NCBI GenBank assembly: GCA_911810475.1
Contig: OU461276.1
Span: forward strand, 2,543,501 to 2,607,500
Direction: 5' to 3'
DNA length: 64,000 nucleotides
Source of the DNA: Candidatus Celerinatantimonas neptuna
GTDB lineage: Bacteria > Pseudomonadota > Gammaproteobacteria > Enterobacterales > Celerinatantimonadaceae
Positions 1 to 11,242 of the stretch are shown piece by piece (the first letter of the stretch is position 1; each line of letters begins with the position of its first letter). Under the pieces are notes generated by a model. It did not search any database and was not told where the DNA came from. It saw only the letters and a program-made list of their open reading frames with translations. The translations under genes and the position numbers were made by a program.

Positions 1-754
1 GTAGCCCTAATGCATTACCTAAAAAGGCTGATTTTTGTTGATCATTAATTTCACCGACAAATTCAATGAGCGGGTCATCAAAAAGTGGTTCGATTTGTTG
101 CTTGAAGTAAGGTTGGTCTTGTTCGCTGACTTTCGCTGCAATTTTCAGGGGGATTCCGACTCGTTTGGCGATTTCTATGGCTCTGTCCGGGCGTTTTTCC
201 GGAGATATACGTCCAAGAAACGCTAGATAATGACCATCTGCATCTTCATGAAATTGGTAACAATCTGGATTGAGACCATGGTAGATAGTCCCGGCCCAAT
301 TGGCAAAAGGCAATGGGCGACGCTGAGAATCAGAGATGGATGCCAGTGGATATTGACGCCAGTAGCGATAAACATCGGGAAGATCAGCGAGATCTAACCG
401 ACCATGTAGAGTGGTTAATGTTTTAGATGCGACGTCTTCAAACATTGGGAAATGAAGATACTCAGTATGAAAATGAATCATGTCGAATTCATGTCGTCTT
501 GCGTAGAGTTTTTCTAATAAATTGAAGTGACTGGCAATATCTGATTTGAGTGGATTGGGATCCAGGCGAAGTGCTTGTGAACGGGCTTTGACCTGTTCGC
601 AGTGGGTTACCTGGCTATCTGCTGAAGCAAATAAAGTGACATCATGTCCCTGTTCGGCTAGTGCTTCACAAAGATGGGCAACCAGTCTCTCTGTACCACC
701 ATAGAGTTTTGGTGGTACAGCTTCATAAAGGGGGGCTATTTGTGCAATTTTCAT
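1..754 (-). CDS. glycosyltransferase family 4, N-terminal part (cut by window edge)
   Basis: The ATG lies at 754-752 and the frame is open to the window edge, giving about 251 residues of a GT4 (GT-B fold) enzyme. The N-terminus starts MKIAQIAPLYE and has the YGGTERLVAHL acceptor-side motif. LAFLGRISPEKRPDRAI follows near residue 190, the usual opening of the C-terminal donor-binding domain. Such enzymes transfer a sugar from a nucleotide donor at the cytoplasmic side of the membrane. Substrate and pathway cannot be read from this part. The catalytic E-x7-E region lies outside the window. Family assignment is firm, role unknown. Confidence 0.85.
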   Translation of the reverse strand, partial: MKIAQIAPLYEAVPPKLYGGTERLVAHLCEALAEQGHDVTLFASADSQVTHCEQVKARSQALRLDPNPLKSDIASHFNLLEKLYARRHEFDMIHFHTEYLHFPMFEDVASKTLTTLHGRLDLADLPDVYRYWRQYPLASISDSQRRPLPFANWAGTIYHGLNPDCYQFHEDADGHYLAFLGRISPEKRPDRAIEIAKRVGIPLKIAAKVSEQDQPYFKQQIEPLFDDPLIEFVGEINDQQKSAFLGNALGL

Positions 755-1287
755 GACATGACTCCATGAGACAAGAACAATGAAATCAGCCGTTTTCCCT
801 ATAATTCAACCTGTGGCTGAATAAGTGTTGAACGATGTGTTCCCGATATATGATCATTCAAGGAATTATGTTCCGGCTGTCGAAATATTCACCTCAACAA
901 AAGTAAAAAGACATGCGTTTTTATCGGATATAAACTTTTTCTGAGGTTATATTGCTGGTCGGCGTAGCACGACGGGAAGAAACGTCACCAGTATGTCACT
1001 TCTTCAGCTCGGGATAAGAATCACCCATTTAATGAGTCTGATCATCAAGGAAATGGCGGGTGAAAATTTTCTGATGAAGGGTGGATTCCGAATTTCGGTT
1101 AGCCAGAATCGTAACCACTATTATCGCATGGCTGAATATAAAAATCAGTCTCGATGATCATCTGAAAAGATTTCCTTATCCTGAGCTGAAGCAATTTCCC
1201 AGTTATATTTATGGCTGGATATTGAGTGAGAACCCGTTCATGAGTAACCCGGATGATCGAGCTATAAAAATAACCTATCTGTTAATA
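755..1287. other. intergenic, no supported gene
   Basis: This 533-base gap lies between the divergent start of the glycosyltransferase and the 3' end of the phosphatase. A GTG-initiated frame from 1081 to 1332 exists but has no properly spaced ribosome binding site, no recognisable motif, and runs 45 bases into the 3' end of the opposite gene. It presumably holds the glycosyltransferase promoter. I see no repeat or RNA structure I would defend. Confidence 0.4.
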
Positions 1288-1995
1288 CTAGTTCAGGATA
1301 AGTTGCCCTGCCTGAATTTCTGCAATCGTTAGTCCACTAATAAAGCCAGTGTCTATCCAGTATTGGTTTGCGAGTCGTATTGGGGTTTTAGTTGGTGTGT
1401 GACCGTGAATGATAAGATCGATATCTATAACAGCCGGGGCCCGTTTGTTTTGTAGACAGCTGCGCCCCCAAAGTAGTTTTTCGATATGCTCAAAGGAGTT
1501 GATTTGGGCTTGCTCTGCGATTGGCTGCCATAGCGAGTGATCAAATTCGCCATGGCACAGGCCAATTGTATGTGCCTGATGATGTACAGTCATGAGAATT
1601 GGTAATGTTGATGCGGTTTTCTGGAGTATTGTATTCAGTTTTTCCGAATTGACTGAATGATGCCAGCTGCCACCATTGAACACCCAGTTTTTGAGCCAAA
1701 AAGATGAATGTTCTAGGCGTGCCCGAATGGCCATATCTTCATGGTTTCCTAAAACGGAGTAGATGTTAGGGCTGTTGAGGCACCATTCTAAGCATTCTAG
1801 TGATTGAGGGCCCCGGTCGATTAGATCGCCGCAACATAATAAAATATCATGTTGATTAAATTGAATTTGAGCGAGTTTTTTTTGTAATGGTTGAAAATTT
1901 GCATGGATGTCACCCACGACAAATAATCGTGTTGATTGGCTGACTGAAAGGACCTGATGCCAGCGACGAATAGATAACTTTTCTTTTCTGATCAT
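1288..1995 (-). CDS. metallophosphoesterase, PrpA/PphA-type protein phosphatase
   Basis: A 235-residue calcineurin-like phosphoesterase. The signature blocks appear in order: GDIHAN near residue 28, GDLIDRGPQS near 57, GNHED near 83, and a late GHTPT, which together ligate the dinuclear metal centre. Length and motifs fit bacterial PPP-type phosphatases such as E. coli PphA/PphB (about 218 residues). Those enzymes remove phosphate from Ser/Thr and sometimes Tyr or His residues. The N-terminus has about 20 extra residues before the first motif. The natural substrate cannot be inferred. It is separated by 127 bases from the divergent chemosensory operon, so a shared regulatory region is possible. 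Confidence 0.85.
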   Translation of the reverse strand: MIRKEKLSIRRWHQVLSVSQSTRLFVVGDIHANFQPLQKKLAQIQFNQHDILLCCGDLIDRGPQSLECLEWCLNSPNIYSVLGNHEDMAIRARLEHSSFWLKNWVFNGGSWHHSVNSEKLNTILQKTASTLPILMTVHHQAHTIGLCHGEFDHSLWQPIAEQAQINSFEHIEKLLWGRSCLQNKRAPAVIDIDLIIHGHTPTKTPIRLANQYWIDTGFISGLTIAEIQAGQLILN

Positions 1996-2122
1996 TAGGT
2001 TAATAACTTAAGTGTATGGACAATCACAAAAAATCACTTTATAGATCATATGAGTATAATATTTTATATTTACTGCTAGGATTAAATTTAACCAGTTTGA
2101 TTTCGTCAGGTGAGGGCCAATA

Positions 2123-3355
2123 GTGAGCAAAGAACAGCAACAGCGCCATTTGAAGCGATTGAATCAAAGTATTTTATCGGTGCTATTGGTTTTAATTGTT
2201 GGAATATGCGCATCTGTATTATTGGCAAAGAGCGCATTGGTTTGGTGGTACTCGGCATTTATCGGTGTCGCTGTTATTGGATTGATCTGGGTGTTGATGG
2301 ATCGATTGCGCCGGCAGATCAGTCAATGGTTGCTAGAGGGGGAGCGTCAGAAGGTTGAATTAGGCCAGGCTGTTGAGCAGATGAAACAAACTGAGAAGCT
2401 ACTGGACGTTTTGCAAGAGATGGCTCCCATGTGGCAGGCCGTCTTAGCCAGTAGTCGCCAGGATATGGATTCGTCGGTTACTAATGTGACCCGGCAGTTT
2501 GAAGCTATTATTCAGGATGTTGAAGAAATGACAGCTGCTGCCGGAGAAGGTCAGCTTGATAAACGTTCGGCGCTGACTAAGAAAATAAGTGACATGGCAC
2601 GTGATGCATTTAGTTCCCAGAAACAGTCATTAGAAGAATCTGATAGCTGGGATATGAAAACTGTGGCAGCTATCGAGAAATTAAACCAACAAATGGGGTC
2701 TATTGAAGATACATCATTAGATGTTCAAAAAATTGCTGAGCAGATTAATTTATTGGCGCTTAATGCAGCGATTGAAGCAGCCCGGGCCGGTGAGCAGGGG
2801 CGGGGATTTGCTGTTGTTGCGGATGAAGTCCGGACTTTAGCTATTCGCTCGGCAGAGACGGGTGACAAAATCAATCGGGCAATTGACTTATTTAGTCAGG
2901 AGATGTCTCAGCTGGCCAGCTCTGTTCGTAGCTCTTTTGAAAATATACATAAAGAGCGTCAGCAATATGAATCGGCAATCTCAGGGGCTTTAGGGCAACT
3001 GGATGAACATATGGAAACGCTGACTCATGAGGCTTTAGAGCTGATTCATCAACGCAGTGATATTGCCCACCGAATTTCAGAAGTGATTGTTCGTATTCAG
3101 TTTCAGGATAGATTGTGTCAGGTGATAGAACATGTTGAGCAGCATTTGGACGAATTGAACGAAGTGATTGATTATCGTCTGAAGGGCCATGATGAGTATG
3201 CTCAGCGCGTCGGGCATTTATTTGAACATATGAAGAATCGGGCTACAACTGATGTTGAGAGGGAAATTTATTTACAGAATGTCCCTCATCTGAAGACGAA
3301 AGAAACATCACGAGACGTAAACGAAAGTAGTGAAGATGATTTGACATTTTTTTAG
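2123..3355 (+). CDS. methyl-accepting chemotaxis protein with short membrane anchor
   Basis: A 410-residue receptor starting at GTG. Two hydrophobic stretches (about residues 17-36 and 41-60) lie close together with essentially no periplasmic loop, so it lacks a classical ligand-binding domain. The cytoplasmic helices carry the MCP signalling hairpin [19 protein letters not shown] near residues 208-230, the site that binds CheA/CheW. The C-terminus ends in DLTFF and has no CheR-docking pentapeptide of the NWETF type. It opens the chemosensory operon, 13 bases before cheY. It may sense an internal or membrane-state signal, which is inference. Confidence 0.88.
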   Translation: MSKEQQQRHLKRLNQSILSVLLVLIVGICASVLLAKSALVWWYSAFIGVAVIGLIWVLMDRLRRQISQWLLEGERQKVELGQAVEQMKQTEKLLDVLQEMAPMWQAVLASSRQDMDSSVTNVTRQFEAIIQDVEEMTAAAGEGQLDKRSALTKKISDMARDAFSSQKQSLEESDSWDMKTVAAIEKLNQQMGSIEDTSLDVQKIAEQINLLALNAAIEAARAGEQGRGFAVVADEVRTLAIRSAETGDKINRAIDLFSQEMSQLASSVRSSFENIHKERQQYESAISGALGQLDEHMETLTHEALELIHQRSDIAHRISEVIVRIQFQDRLCQVIEHVEQHLDELNEVIDYRLKGHDEYAQRVGHLFEHMKNRATTDVEREIYLQNVPHLKTKETSRDVNESSEDDLTFF

Positions 3356-3368
3356 GGAGGAGTAGTAG

Positions 3369-3731
3369 ATGTCAAAAAGTATATTGGTGGTTGATGATTC
3401 CGCTTCCGTTCGCCAAGTAGTGGGCATGGCACTTCGAGGTGTAGGCCATGAAGTTGTCGAAGCAGTTGATGGTAAAGATGCCTTGAGCAAGTTAAACGGG
3501 CGTAAATTCCATCTGATTGTTTGTGATGTCAATATGCCAAATATGGATGGCATTAGTTTTCTCAAAGAGGTGAAAAAGTTACCTGCATATAAATTTACGC
3601 CAATTTTGATGTTAACAACAGAGTCTGGTGCCGATAAGAAACAGGAGGGAAAAGCAGCAGGTGCTAAGGCATGGTTAGTGAAACCATTTAAACCTGAAGT
3701 ACTGTTAAATGCCGTAACGAAGCTAACTTAA
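3369..3731 (+). CDS. cheY: CheY-like single-domain response regulator
   Basis: A 120-residue stand-alone receiver. Acidic pocket residues D9/D10, phospho-acceptor D53 (in VCDVNMPNMDG), T83/T84 and K105 (in LVKPFKP) are all present. A GGGAGGAG ribosome site precedes the ATG. It follows the first receptor gene and is upstream of the STAS and cheA genes, so it is the likely phosphorylation target of this CheA. No cheZ is visible in the window, so dephosphorylation must come from CheA or CheB competition or from a gene elsewhere. Whether its output is the flagellar motor or another process is not shown by the sequence. Confidence 0.93.
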   Translation: MSKSILVVDDSASVRQVVGMALRGVGHEVVEAVDGKDALSKLNGRKFHLIVCDVNMPNMDGISFLKEVKKLPAYKFTPILMLTTESGADKKQEGKAAGAKAWLVKPFKPEVLLNAVTKLT

Positions 3732-3744
3732 TAGGAAGCTGCTT

Positions 3745-4044
3745 ATGAGTGAGCCAATGGAACAATGGCGGGCTCCGAGTGCATTAACCATTTACGAGGC
3801 TCAGGAACTGGGCCAGCTTTGGGGTGATGAGCTCAAGTGGGCTTGTTCTTGGGAACTTGATCTTTCGGATACCGAAGAGATCGATTCCTGTGGTATTCAA
3901 TTATTATTGTATCTGCATGACCGGTTAGAAGAACATGACCGGCAGCTGCAGATTAGTCATGTATCCGGTGATGTGTTTGAGATCTTCCGACTTGTTGGAA
4001 TAGATCGGACATTATCTATAAAGGGAGTGGCATCGGATGAATGA
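3745..4044 (+). CDS. STAS-domain protein in chemosensory operon
   Basis: A 99-residue STAS (anti-sigma-factor-antagonist) domain protein. The core ELDLSDTEEIDSCGIQLLLYLHDRL matches the strand-loop-helix where SpoIIAA-type proteins carry the phosphorylatable Ser. Here the position reads DSCGIQ, so the Ser before Cys may be that residue. It overlaps cheA by 8 bases, indicating translational coupling. STAS proteins in accessory chemotaxis clusters are known, but their role is poorly defined. It may be an adaptor or a phosphorylation target. No anti-sigma kinase is nearby. Confidence 0.8.
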   Translation: MSEPMEQWRAPSALTIYEAQELGQLWGDELKWACSWELDLSDTEEIDSCGIQLLLYLHDRLEEHDRQLQISHVSGDVFEIFRLVGIDRTLSIKGVASDE

Positions 4045-6151
4045 AGCGGTTGAGATATTTCGCGAGGAGGCATTAGAACACCTCGATACGCTTGAGTCAG
4101 CATTGCTGGAGATAGAAGAGCACCCTGACGATGAACAGATTAACTTGGCTTTTCGGGCAATGCATACGATTAAAGGCGCTGCCGGGATGGTCGGTTTTGA
4201 TCATCTTTCTCACTTTACACATCATTTAGAGTCATTTTTTGATCGGGCTCGTAACGGCGAGTTTTTACTTTCAGCGCCGATGATTAGTTTAATTCTTGAG
4301 TGCCGGGACCATATTCAACAGCTGTTAGATACAAATCCTCCCGATACCGGACAGATTTCTGTGAGTGATGTTCTGGTAGCGCGTTTGCATGCTTTTGTGC
4401 CTTTGAAAGATGAAAGTATTGCGCCATCGGAAGTTTTGAGTGAATCGCCTGAGGTGTCATTTGATGGAGAGGACCTTAAATGGTGGAGGATTGAAATTAC
4501 ACCGGCTTTATTGGCTTTTCAGGATGGTTTCGATCTAAAGCCTCTCTTGCGTGAATTAAAATCGATGGGGACGATGGCGTCATTTATCCGAATGGGTGAG
4601 TTTGAAACTGATGCTTTTGACCCGCAAAATTGCTATCTCAATGTATTAGTGTTGTTGCAAAGCAGTGCATCATATTCTGATTTGGAAGATGTGTTTATTT
4701 TTGTCGCGGATGATTGGCAGGTCGTGATTGAGCCGCTTGGTGTGGATTCAAATCTTGAAGAACTAACCTCTGTCGTGAGCGAACATGGATGGTTAAGTAT
4801 TCAGGAATTACAATCACATTTGGGACAATCACCGGGTCAAAGTTCTTCAGCAATAGCGGTAAAAGAATCGTCATCTGCATCAATTCATGATGATTCGCCA
4901 TCTTCTTCACCGTCAATAGCTGAAAAAGCAGCACCATCTAAGACATCCTCTGCAGGCTCTAAAAAAATATCATCAGAACAAGTCGTTAAAGTTCCTTCTG
5001 GTAAGTTGGATATATTGATGAACCTGATTGGTGAGCTGGTCATTGTGCAGGCCCGTCTGAATGAAGTTTCTCGTTCACAACATAATGAACAGTTGGATAG
5101 CTTGGTGGAAGAGTTATCTTTATTGGGAACAGAGCTTCGGGATACGGCTTTTGATATCCGGATGTTACCGATTGGTTCGACATTTGCGCGATTTCGTCGT
5201 TTGGTCAGAGACCTGGGACGGGAACTTAATAAAAATGTTCAATTGAAGACCGAAGGTGCAGAAACCGAGCTGGATAAAATGGTCCTTGATCGATTGGGTG
5301 ATCCATTGATTCATTTATTGCGTAACAGTATGGATCATGGGATTGAACATCCGGATGAGCGTATTGCGGCCGGAAAACCTGAGAAAGGAACTATTTTATT
5401 GAGTGCTGCCCATCAGGATGGTCAGATTGTTGTAACGATTGCCGATGATGGGGCAGGTCTTGATTGTGAAAAAATTCTAAATAAAGCCCGACAAAGTGGG
5501 TTGGTTGCTGCGAATCAGGAGCTTTCTCCCCGAAAGATTTTTTCACTGATATTTGAGCCGGGATTTTCGACAGCTGAACAAGTTTCGGATGTATCGGGAC
5601 GGGGTGTCGGAATGGATGTGGTTCGGGCATCGATTGAAGCCATGCAGGGGAGGGTAGAAATCGACAGTCGGGCTGGGAAAGGCACAACCATTACGATTTA
5701 TTTGCCAATGACTCTGGCCATCATTGAAGGTTTGATGGTTAAAGTGGCTAACGAGCGTTATATCATTCCATTGTCGGTTGTTGAAGAATGTATCGAAACG
5801 TCGGCTGCGGAAGAAAGTCGAAAAGATGGGGCCAGACTGGTTAAGAATCGTGATGAACTAATTCCTTGTGTCAGATTGCGGGAACTTTTTTCGGTGTATG
5901 GGAAGTCTCCAGATATTGAACAGACCGTGATTACTTTTACGGGTAAAGAACGTATTGGTGTCACGGTAGATGAAGTGATTGGTCAATATCAGACTGTCAT
6001 TAAAAGTTTAAGTCGGCTTTATCAACACATTCCAGGGTTGATGGGGGCGACAATTTTGGGCAATGGTGATGTGGCGATGATTTTGGATATCAACAAGTTG
6101 ATTGACGAAGCGCAGCCTGTGATGGAACTGATGCTAGATATGAGTAAGTAG
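4037..6151 (+). CDS. cheA: chemotaxis histidine kinase CheA
   Basis: A 704-residue CheA. The P1/HPt domain has the phosphoryl-accepting H43 in [12 protein letters not shown] divergent middle region (about 130-265) stands where P2 is expected, followed by a Ser/Ala-rich linker (about 270-310). Then come the P3 dimerisation helices, the P4 ATPase with N-box [14 protein letters not shown] and G-boxes DDGAGLD and GRGVGMDVV, and a C-terminal CheW-like P5. It autophosphorylates on ATP under receptor control and donates to CheY and CheB. The start overlaps the STAS gene. Length and domain order are complete, so the gene looks functional. Confidence 0.95.
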   Translation: MNEAVEIFREEALEHLDTLESALLEIEEHPDDEQINLAFRAMHTIKGAAGMVGFDHLSHFTHHLESFFDRARNGEFLLSAPMISLILECRDHIQQLLDTNPPDTGQISVSDVLVARLHAFVPLKDESIAPSEVLSESPEVSFDGEDLKWWRIEITPALLAFQDGFDLKPLLRELKSMGTMASFIRMGEFETDAFDPQNCYLNVLVLLQSSASYSDLEDVFIFVADDWQVVIEPLGVDSNLEELTSVVSEHGWLSIQELQSHLGQSPGQSSSAIAVKESSSASIHDDSPSSSPSIAEKAAPSKTSSAGSKKISSEQVVKVPSGKLDILMNLIGELVIVQARLNEVSRSQHNEQLDSLVEELSLLGTELRDTAFDIRMLPIGSTFARFRRLVRDLGRELNKNVQLKTEGAETELDKMVLDRLGDPLIHLLRNSMDHGIEHPDERIAAGKPEKGTILLSAAHQDGQIVVTIADDGAGLDCEKILNKARQSGLVAANQELSPRKIFSLIFEPGFSTAEQVSDVSGRGVGMDVVRASIEAMQGRVEIDSRAGKGTTITIYLPMTLAIIEGLMVKVANERYIIPLSVVEECIETSAAEESRKDGARLVKNRDELIPCVRLRELFSVYGKSPDIEQTVITFTGKERIGVTVDEVIGQYQTVIKSLSRLYQHIPGLMGATILGNGDVAMILDINKLIDEAQPVMELMLDMSK

Positions 6152-6162
6152 GGACAACAACA

Positions 6163-8202
6163 ATGTTAAAACGAATTACTTTAAAAACGTTGGTTATAAG
6201 TGGATTTGTTATACTGATCCTGTTATTGGCTTTAACAAGTTTGCAAGGTATCCGAAATCTTCAGCAAGCCAATCAGGAAATGAATTTTATTGTGAGTGGG
6301 CCTGCGGATGTGATACGTATTACTGCCCGTATGCGTCAGGACCTTTTAGAGTTGGCGATGGAAGCTGCTGAATATATTTTGGCGACTGATGAAAAAGGAC
6401 AACAGAAATTTGAAGGGTTAATGGGTAAAACTTATGCGCATCTTCAGACTCGTCAGGATCGTATTGGGAAGCTGTTACCTGCTAAATATAAACCTCAATT
6501 GGAAAATTTTGATGCTGGGTTAGAAGGATACTGGAAGGTTCTTACCCGGGTGATTTCATTATCTAAACAAAATACAAATCAAAAAGCGATAAAACTGAGC
6601 GAAACGAAAGCTCTTCAACTTTATGAAAATTTAATGGCAAGAATCCGCAATCTTGGCCAGCAGATAGGGATGAAAGTGACGAATAATGATGATGCTGAAT
6701 CATTGCGTTTACTGGCTCTGGAAAATCATCATTTGGCACAGCTTAATTACAATTTAGGCGAGATCCAGCGAATCGAGAAAGTACTTTTACTCAATGACAA
6801 TGAAAGTACGATGCGTCAGCTTGAAGCTAAAATGGGCCTTTATGTGAAAAAAGTGTATGCCATTGAAAAATTGCTTGAGGCTCAGTCACCAACAGAGCAG
6901 CGGACTGAAGTCCAGGCTATTTTGAGTGACTTTTCCGATTATCTATCAGTACAAAAAGAGGTTTTATCTCTAGATCGTGAGAATACCAATGGTCTTGCTG
7001 CCAAACTGCTTGAAAGCGATGGTGAAGCCGCGATGAATAAAGCCAGTAGTTATCTGACTGAACTGCTGAATATTTCGAATAACGAGATGTCTAAAACAGT
7101 GGATGAGGCGAATGTAGGCTATCAGAAAACAACGCAAATGCTGTTGATTTTGCTCGGTATCTCTATTTTGATTGCCTTATTGATTGCTAGCATTGTTATT
7201 TTGCGGATTAACGAAGTGGGTAAAATTGCAACTTTTATTGGCGAAGGGGATTTGAATCAGAAATTAAATCCGAATGTCAGCGAAAAAGATATCTATGGCG
7301 TTCTGAGGTTAATGAATGGGCGGTTGCGTGATATCGTCGGTGAAATTAAAGAGGCCTCAGGTAATGTTGCTGCGGGTAGTGTTCAATTGTCCGGGACGGG
7401 GCAGCAAATTGCTCAGGGTGCAACAGAACAAGCTTCTTCACTTGAAGAAATTTCTTCTGCAGTTGAACAGATGTCGGCGAATATTGCGCATAGTGCCGAT
7501 AATGCAAAACAAACAGAACAAATTGCCAGCCAGGCTGCAACAGATGCTGATGCGTCAGGAAAATCAGTACGAGAATCTGTGAGGGCGATGAAGGATATTA
7601 CCGAGCGCATCAATATTATCGAAGAGATCGCCAGACAAACGAACTTATTGGCGCTTAACGCTGCCATTGAAGCAGCCAGAGCTGGAGAACATGGTAAAGG
7701 ATTTACAGTTGTTGCAGCTGAAGTTCGTAAGCTGGCTGAACGCAGTCAGCGGGCTGCCGGTGAAATTGTCGACTTGTCACGTAATAGTTTGAATATTTCT
7801 GAACAGGCCGGAACGATGTTGGAAAAACTGGTCCCTAATATTCAACGTACCGCTGATCTTGTTCATGAAATCAGTGCTTCTGCACTGGAACAAAATAAAG
7901 GTGCAGCTGAAATTAATACAGCTATCCAGCAGCTCGATCAGGTCGTTCAGCAATCTGCTGCTGCCGCTGAAGAAATGGCTTCGACTTCTCAGGAATTATC
8001 AGCTCAGGCTGAACAGATGAATAGTTCGATGAATTTCTTTAAAGTCGATGCCGTTCACCATAGTAATGCGGTTAAACATACTCCACCTTCAGGTAATTCG
8101 GGATCTAAAGATAAGGACCTCTCTTCTTCGCAGGCATCAGGTGCTGAAAAAAAGGGAATAGATTTGGATCTTGACGGTGATGACGATTTTGTTCGCTACT
8201 GA
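6163..8202 (+). CDS. methyl-accepting chemotaxis protein, HBM-type sensor
   Basis: A 679-residue transmembrane receptor. TM1 lies at about residues 9-29, a long all-helical periplasmic region of roughly 290 residues follows, then TM2 at about 325-348, a HAMP segment, and the MCP signalling domain with [20 protein letters not shown] near 490-510. The periplasmic domain length suits a helical bimodular (HBM) sensor such as those that bind organic acids. That is inferred from size and helicity, not from a ligand motif. The tail is acidic and ends DDDFVRY, without an NWETF pentapeptide. It sits between cheA and cheW and is probably the principal receptor of this array. Confidence 0.92.
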   Translation: MLKRITLKTLVISGFVILILLLALTSLQGIRNLQQANQEMNFIVSGPADVIRITARMRQDLLELAMEAAEYILATDEKGQQKFEGLMGKTYAHLQTRQDRIGKLLPAKYKPQLENFDAGLEGYWKVLTRVISLSKQNTNQKAIKLSETKALQLYENLMARIRNLGQQIGMKVTNNDDAESLRLLALENHHLAQLNYNLGEIQRIEKVLLLNDNESTMRQLEAKMGLYVKKVYAIEKLLEAQSPTEQRTEVQAILSDFSDYLSVQKEVLSLDRENTNGLAAKLLESDGEAAMNKASSYLTELLNISNNEMSKTVDEANVGYQKTTQMLLILLGISILIALLIASIVILRINEVGKIATFIGEGDLNQKLNPNVSEKDIYGVLRLMNGRLRDIVGEIKEASGNVAAGSVQLSGTGQQIAQGATEQASSLEEISSAVEQMSANIAHSADNAKQTEQIASQAATDADASGKSVRESVRAMKDITERINIIEEIARQTNLLALNAAIEAARAGEHGKGFTVVAAEVRKLAERSQRAAGEIVDLSRNSLNISEQAGTMLEKLVPNIQRTADLVHEISASALEQNKGAAEINTAIQQLDQVVQQSAAAAEEMASTSQELSAQAEQMNSSMNFFKVDAVHHSNAVKHTPPSGNSGSKDKDLSSSQASGAEKKGIDLDLDGDDDFVRY

Positions 8203-8210
8203 GGTGACTG

Positions 8211-8765
8211 ATGAGTGATGACAACCATAAGGATGAATTGACTGAACGGTTACAAATTTTATCGTTTGTTTTAGATGATGAAAGTTTTGGCGCTCAGATC
8301 GGTTGTATTCAGGAAGTACTCGAATATCGGAAGGTGACATCAGTTCCCAGAACACCTGAATTTATGTTGGGCGTGATTAACCTTCGCGGTCAGGTCGTCC
8401 CGGTGGTGGATTTGCGCCAGGTGTTCGATATGGAGGTGATTGAACCAACGATTGATAGCTGCATTATTATTGTCAAAATCCCGATTGAGGGGGAAGAGAC
8501 TTCATTGGGGATTCTGGCTGATCGGGTGAAAGAAGTCGTTGAGCTCAATACTGGTGAAATAAAACCTCCTCCACGGATTGGAAATCGATTGGATAGCCAC
8601 TTTATACAAGGCATGGTTCAACATGAAGATGAGTTGATTATTCTGTTGCATCTGACCAAAGTATTTTCGTCAGAGCAGCTTCAAAAGGTGTTGGATCCTT
8701 CAGCGGATGTCGACGACTCTGATGAAAAGGAAACATCTGATTCAGCGGATATGCCATTGGATTGA
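8211..8765 (+). CDS. cheW: chemotaxis coupling protein CheW
   Basis: A 184-residue CheW. The SH3-like double barrel includes FVLDDESFGAQIGCIQEV, then the conserved FMLGVINLRGQVVPVVDLR and the ILADRVKEV segment. It bridges receptors to the CheA P5 domain. The last 25 residues form an acidic tail (DDSDEKETSDSADMPLD) beyond the usual about 160-residue length. A ribosome site GAGGTGACTG precedes the start, and the gap to the upstream receptor gene is 8 bases. Confidence 0.94.
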   Translation: MSDDNHKDELTERLQILSFVLDDESFGAQIGCIQEVLEYRKVTSVPRTPEFMLGVINLRGQVVPVVDLRQVFDMEVIEPTIDSCIIIVKIPIEGEETSLGILADRVKEVVELNTGEIKPPPRIGNRLDSHFIQGMVQHEDELIILLHLTKVFSSEQLQKVLDPSADVDDSDEKETSDSADMPLD

Positions 8766-8776
8766 TAGGAGAGCTT

Positions 8777-9637
8777 ATGGATCTTAAGTTGTATGAAGCT
8801 CGCCTGAGTGAAAGAGATCATGTCCGTTTGGCCCGGTTTGTTGAACAAGTGGCCGGGATCCAACTCCCTCCACATAAACGTTCATTAATTGAATCGCGTT
8901 TGCGTAAACGATTACGGTTGACGGGCAAGCTGGATTTTAAAGAATATTTGGATTGGACTTTATCTGCAAATACTGCCGAACAGGTGATGTTAATCGATGC
9001 CCTGACAACCAATAAGACTGATTTTTTCAGAGAGGCTGATCATTTTCGGTTTCTGACTCAGTATCTGACGCAACAGTTATCAAAGGAGCATTATCGCCCG
9101 GAATACCGGTTCTGGAGTGCGGGGTGTTCAACAGGGGAAGAACCTTATACGTTAGCGATGGTTCTTGAGCATCTAAAAGAGACATTTCCTCATTTTAATT
9201 ATGCCATTGAAGCGACTGATATTTCTCAGTCGGTACTTAATACGGCTCGTCGGGGGGTCTATGCTCATCAGCTGGTGGAGCCGGTTCCTCTTGGATACCG
9301 AAAACGTTACCTCTTAAGAAAAAAGAGTGCAGAGGTGGATTTGGTTAAAATTATACCTAAATTGCGCCGGAATATTCGCTTCAGAGATTTTAATCTGGTG
9401 ATTGGTGATTTTAAGCGAATGGGGCATTTTGACGGTATTTTTTGCCGTAATGTGATGATCTATTTCAGTCAGGTCCAGCGGAAATTGATTTTGTCTAATT
9501 TTTCAAATGCGCTGAATCATCAGGGATTATTTTTTATAGGTCATTCTGAAGGACTGTCAGGAGAGCGATTTGGCTTTAACCCAATGGTTCCGACGGTTTA
9601 TCAGAAATTAGTGGGGGAGTCAGTACACCATGATTGA
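8777..9637 (+). CDS. cheR: chemotaxis methyltransferase CheR
   Basis: A 286-residue SAM-dependent glutamate O-methyltransferase. It has the N-terminal helical domain (about 1-75, with KTDFFRE at its end), the SAM-binding motif [16 protein letters not shown], and [10 protein letters not shown] near residue 225. It methylates receptor glutamates for adaptation. I chose ATG at 8777 because it has a GGAGAG ribosome site 6 bases upstream. An in-frame TTG at 8762, overlapping the cheW stop, would add five residues but has poorer initiation context. The 3' end overlaps cheB by 8 bases. Confidence 0.94.
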   Translation: MDLKLYEARLSERDHVRLARFVEQVAGIQLPPHKRSLIESRLRKRLRLTGKLDFKEYLDWTLSANTAEQVMLIDALTTNKTDFFREADHFRFLTQYLTQQLSKEHYRPEYRFWSAGCSTGEEPYTLAMVLEHLKETFPHFNYAIEATDISQSVLNTARRGVYAHQLVEPVPLGYRKRYLLRKKSAEVDLVKIIPKLRRNIRFRDFNLVIGDFKRMGHFDGIFCRNVMIYFSQVQRKLILSNFSNALNHQGLFFIGHSEGLSGERFGFNPMVPTVYQKLVGESVHHD

Positions 9638-10685
9638 GGTGATGGTTGTTGATGATTCGGCAGTGGTTCGTCAGGTTTTAACAAAAGTTATTGATGAGCA
9701 GCCCGATATGGAAGTACAGGCTGTGGCTGGGGATCCCTACATCGCGGCTGATAAATTACGTAAGCGATTACCTGATGTTATGATTCTCGACGTTGAGATG
9801 CCCAGAATGGATGGTTTGACGTTTCTTCGTAAGTTAATGTCGCAACATCCTATGCCTGTTGTCGTGTGTTCGTCTTTGGTTGGCGATCAAAGTGATACCC
9901 ATATGAAAGCACTGGAATTTGGTGCTGTCGATATTATTGCCAAGCCGAGTTTAAATACCCGGGATTTTTTCCGTGAATCATCTGTGTTGATTACAGATGC
10001 AATTCGGGCTGCGGCCAATGCCAAGGTTTCGAAGTTGGTATTCCATAAAGTGCCTTCTCAGAAATTGTCAGCTGATGCCATCTTAAGTAAAGGTATGCCG
10101 ACCGCAATGAGTGAGACAACAGAAAAAGTGATCGTCATTGGTGCATCGACAGGTGGAACGGAAGCTATTCGTCAGATTTTGGTGTCCATGCCGGGGGATT
10201 GTCCTCCGATTGCTGTTGTACAGCATATGCCTGAGGGGTTTACCCGTTCTTTTTCAAAACGATTAGATAGTATCTGTCGTATCAATGTCAAAGAAGCCAG
10301 TAATGGCGATACATTATTACCCGGGCACGCATTGATTGCTCCCGGGAATCATCATATGTTGGTGAAAAGAAGTGGTGCCAGGTACTACGTTGAAATCAAA
10401 GATGGGCCTTTAGTTTCAAGGCACCGACCTTCAGTTGATGTTCTGTTTCGAAGTGCTGCCCGGTATGTTGGTCCAAATGCTGTAGCGACTATTTTGACCG
10501 GGATGGGTGATGATGGTGCGAATGGAATGAAAGAGTTGCGTGATGCAGGCGGGTGGACGTGTGGTCAGGATGAAGCGAGCTGTATTGTGTATGGGATGCC
10601 TAAAGAGGCGTATTTAAGAGGCGGCATATGTCAGCAACTGCCGTTGCAGCATATCGCAGCCGCATTATTGAAATATGCGAAATGA
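9630..10685 (+). CDS. cheB: chemotaxis methylesterase/deamidase CheB
   Basis: A 351-residue response-regulator methylesterase. The receiver domain has phospho-acceptor D54 in [12 protein letters not shown]. The C-terminal catalytic domain has the Ser-His-Asp triad in [18 protein letters not shown] and [10 protein letters not shown]. Phosphorylated by CheA, it removes methyl groups added by CheR. Start and stop overlap neighbouring genes (8 bases with cheR, 4 bases with cheD), which marks a single translationally coupled operon. Confidence 0.95.
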   Translation: MIEVMVVDDSAVVRQVLTKVIDEQPDMEVQAVAGDPYIAADKLRKRLPDVMILDVEMPRMDGLTFLRKLMSQHPMPVVVCSSLVGDQSDTHMKALEFGAVDIIAKPSLNTRDFFRESSVLITDAIRAAANAKVSKLVFHKVPSQKLSADAILSKGMPTAMSETTEKVIVIGASTGGTEAIRQILVSMPGDCPPIAVVQHMPEGFTRSFSKRLDSICRINVKEASNGDTLLPGHALIAPGNHHMLVKRSGARYYVEIKDGPLVSRHRPSVDVLFRSAARYVGPNAVATILTGMGDDGANGMKELRDAGGWTCGQDEASCIVYGMPKEAYLRGGICQQLPLQHIAAALLKYAK

Positions 10686-11242
10686 TTATTCGTAGTTATC
10701 GTTCAATGGATGGGGTAGCAGAACAATCGGGCAATCGGGTCGTTCATTTACATGCCGGTGAGATGTTGTTCGGCAGGGGATCCCGTGAGATTCGGACACT
10801 TTTAGGTTCGTGTATTTCGATCGTCTTGTGGCATCCGAAACTCAGACATTGCGGTATTTGTCATTTTGCGTTGCCTGAGCATCCTAATGGTGTGACCGGG
10901 AAGCTTGACGCACGATATGGTGATCATTGTATTGAGCTTTTTCGCCATTTTGCCAATGGACGCCATACTGAATTATCAGAATACCAGGCGAAAATTTTTG
11001 GCGGTGGAAATTTATTAAGTCAGTTTAAACCGCCATTCGACTGGTCAGAGTCGGATGCTCAGTTGGAGCGTATTTCTGTCGGAGAGAAAAATGCTGCAGC
11101 GGCTTTTTCATTATTAATGTCGAATCATGTCCGGATCCTGGTGGCTGATGTTGGGGAACAGTGTTACCGACGATTGGTACTGGATACGCGTAGTGGTGAT
11201 GTATGGGTTCAGCATCATTATGTCGGCGGAAAAGTTTCTTAA
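10682..11242 (+). CDS. cheD: chemoreceptor glutamine deamidase CheD
   Basis: CheD deamidates receptor glutamines to glutamates, creating methylation sites. Family features are [20 protein letters not shown] with the catalytic Cys in GSCIS, the His in [12 protein letters not shown], and [10 protein letters not shown] chose the ATG at 10682, which overlaps the cheB stop as ATGA and gives 186 residues. An earlier in-frame ATG at 10628 would overlap cheB by 58 bases, which is unlikely. It is the last gene of the chemosensory operon, with 235 bases before the next gene. Confidence 0.92.
   Translation: MIIRSYRSMDGVAEQSGNRVVHLHAGEMLFGRGSREIRTLLGSCISIVLWHPKLRHCGICHFALPEHPNGVTGKLDARYGDHCIELFRHFANGRHTELSEYQAKIFGGGNLLSQFKPPFDWSESDAQLERISVGEKNAAAAFSLLMSNHVRILVADVGEQCYRRLVLDTRSGDVWVQHHYVGGKVS

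Noticed and set aside
1081-1332. 83-codon GTG-initiated frame on the plus strand
   Set aside because: No usable ribosome site, no family resemblance, and it overlaps the 3' end of a well-supported opposite gene.
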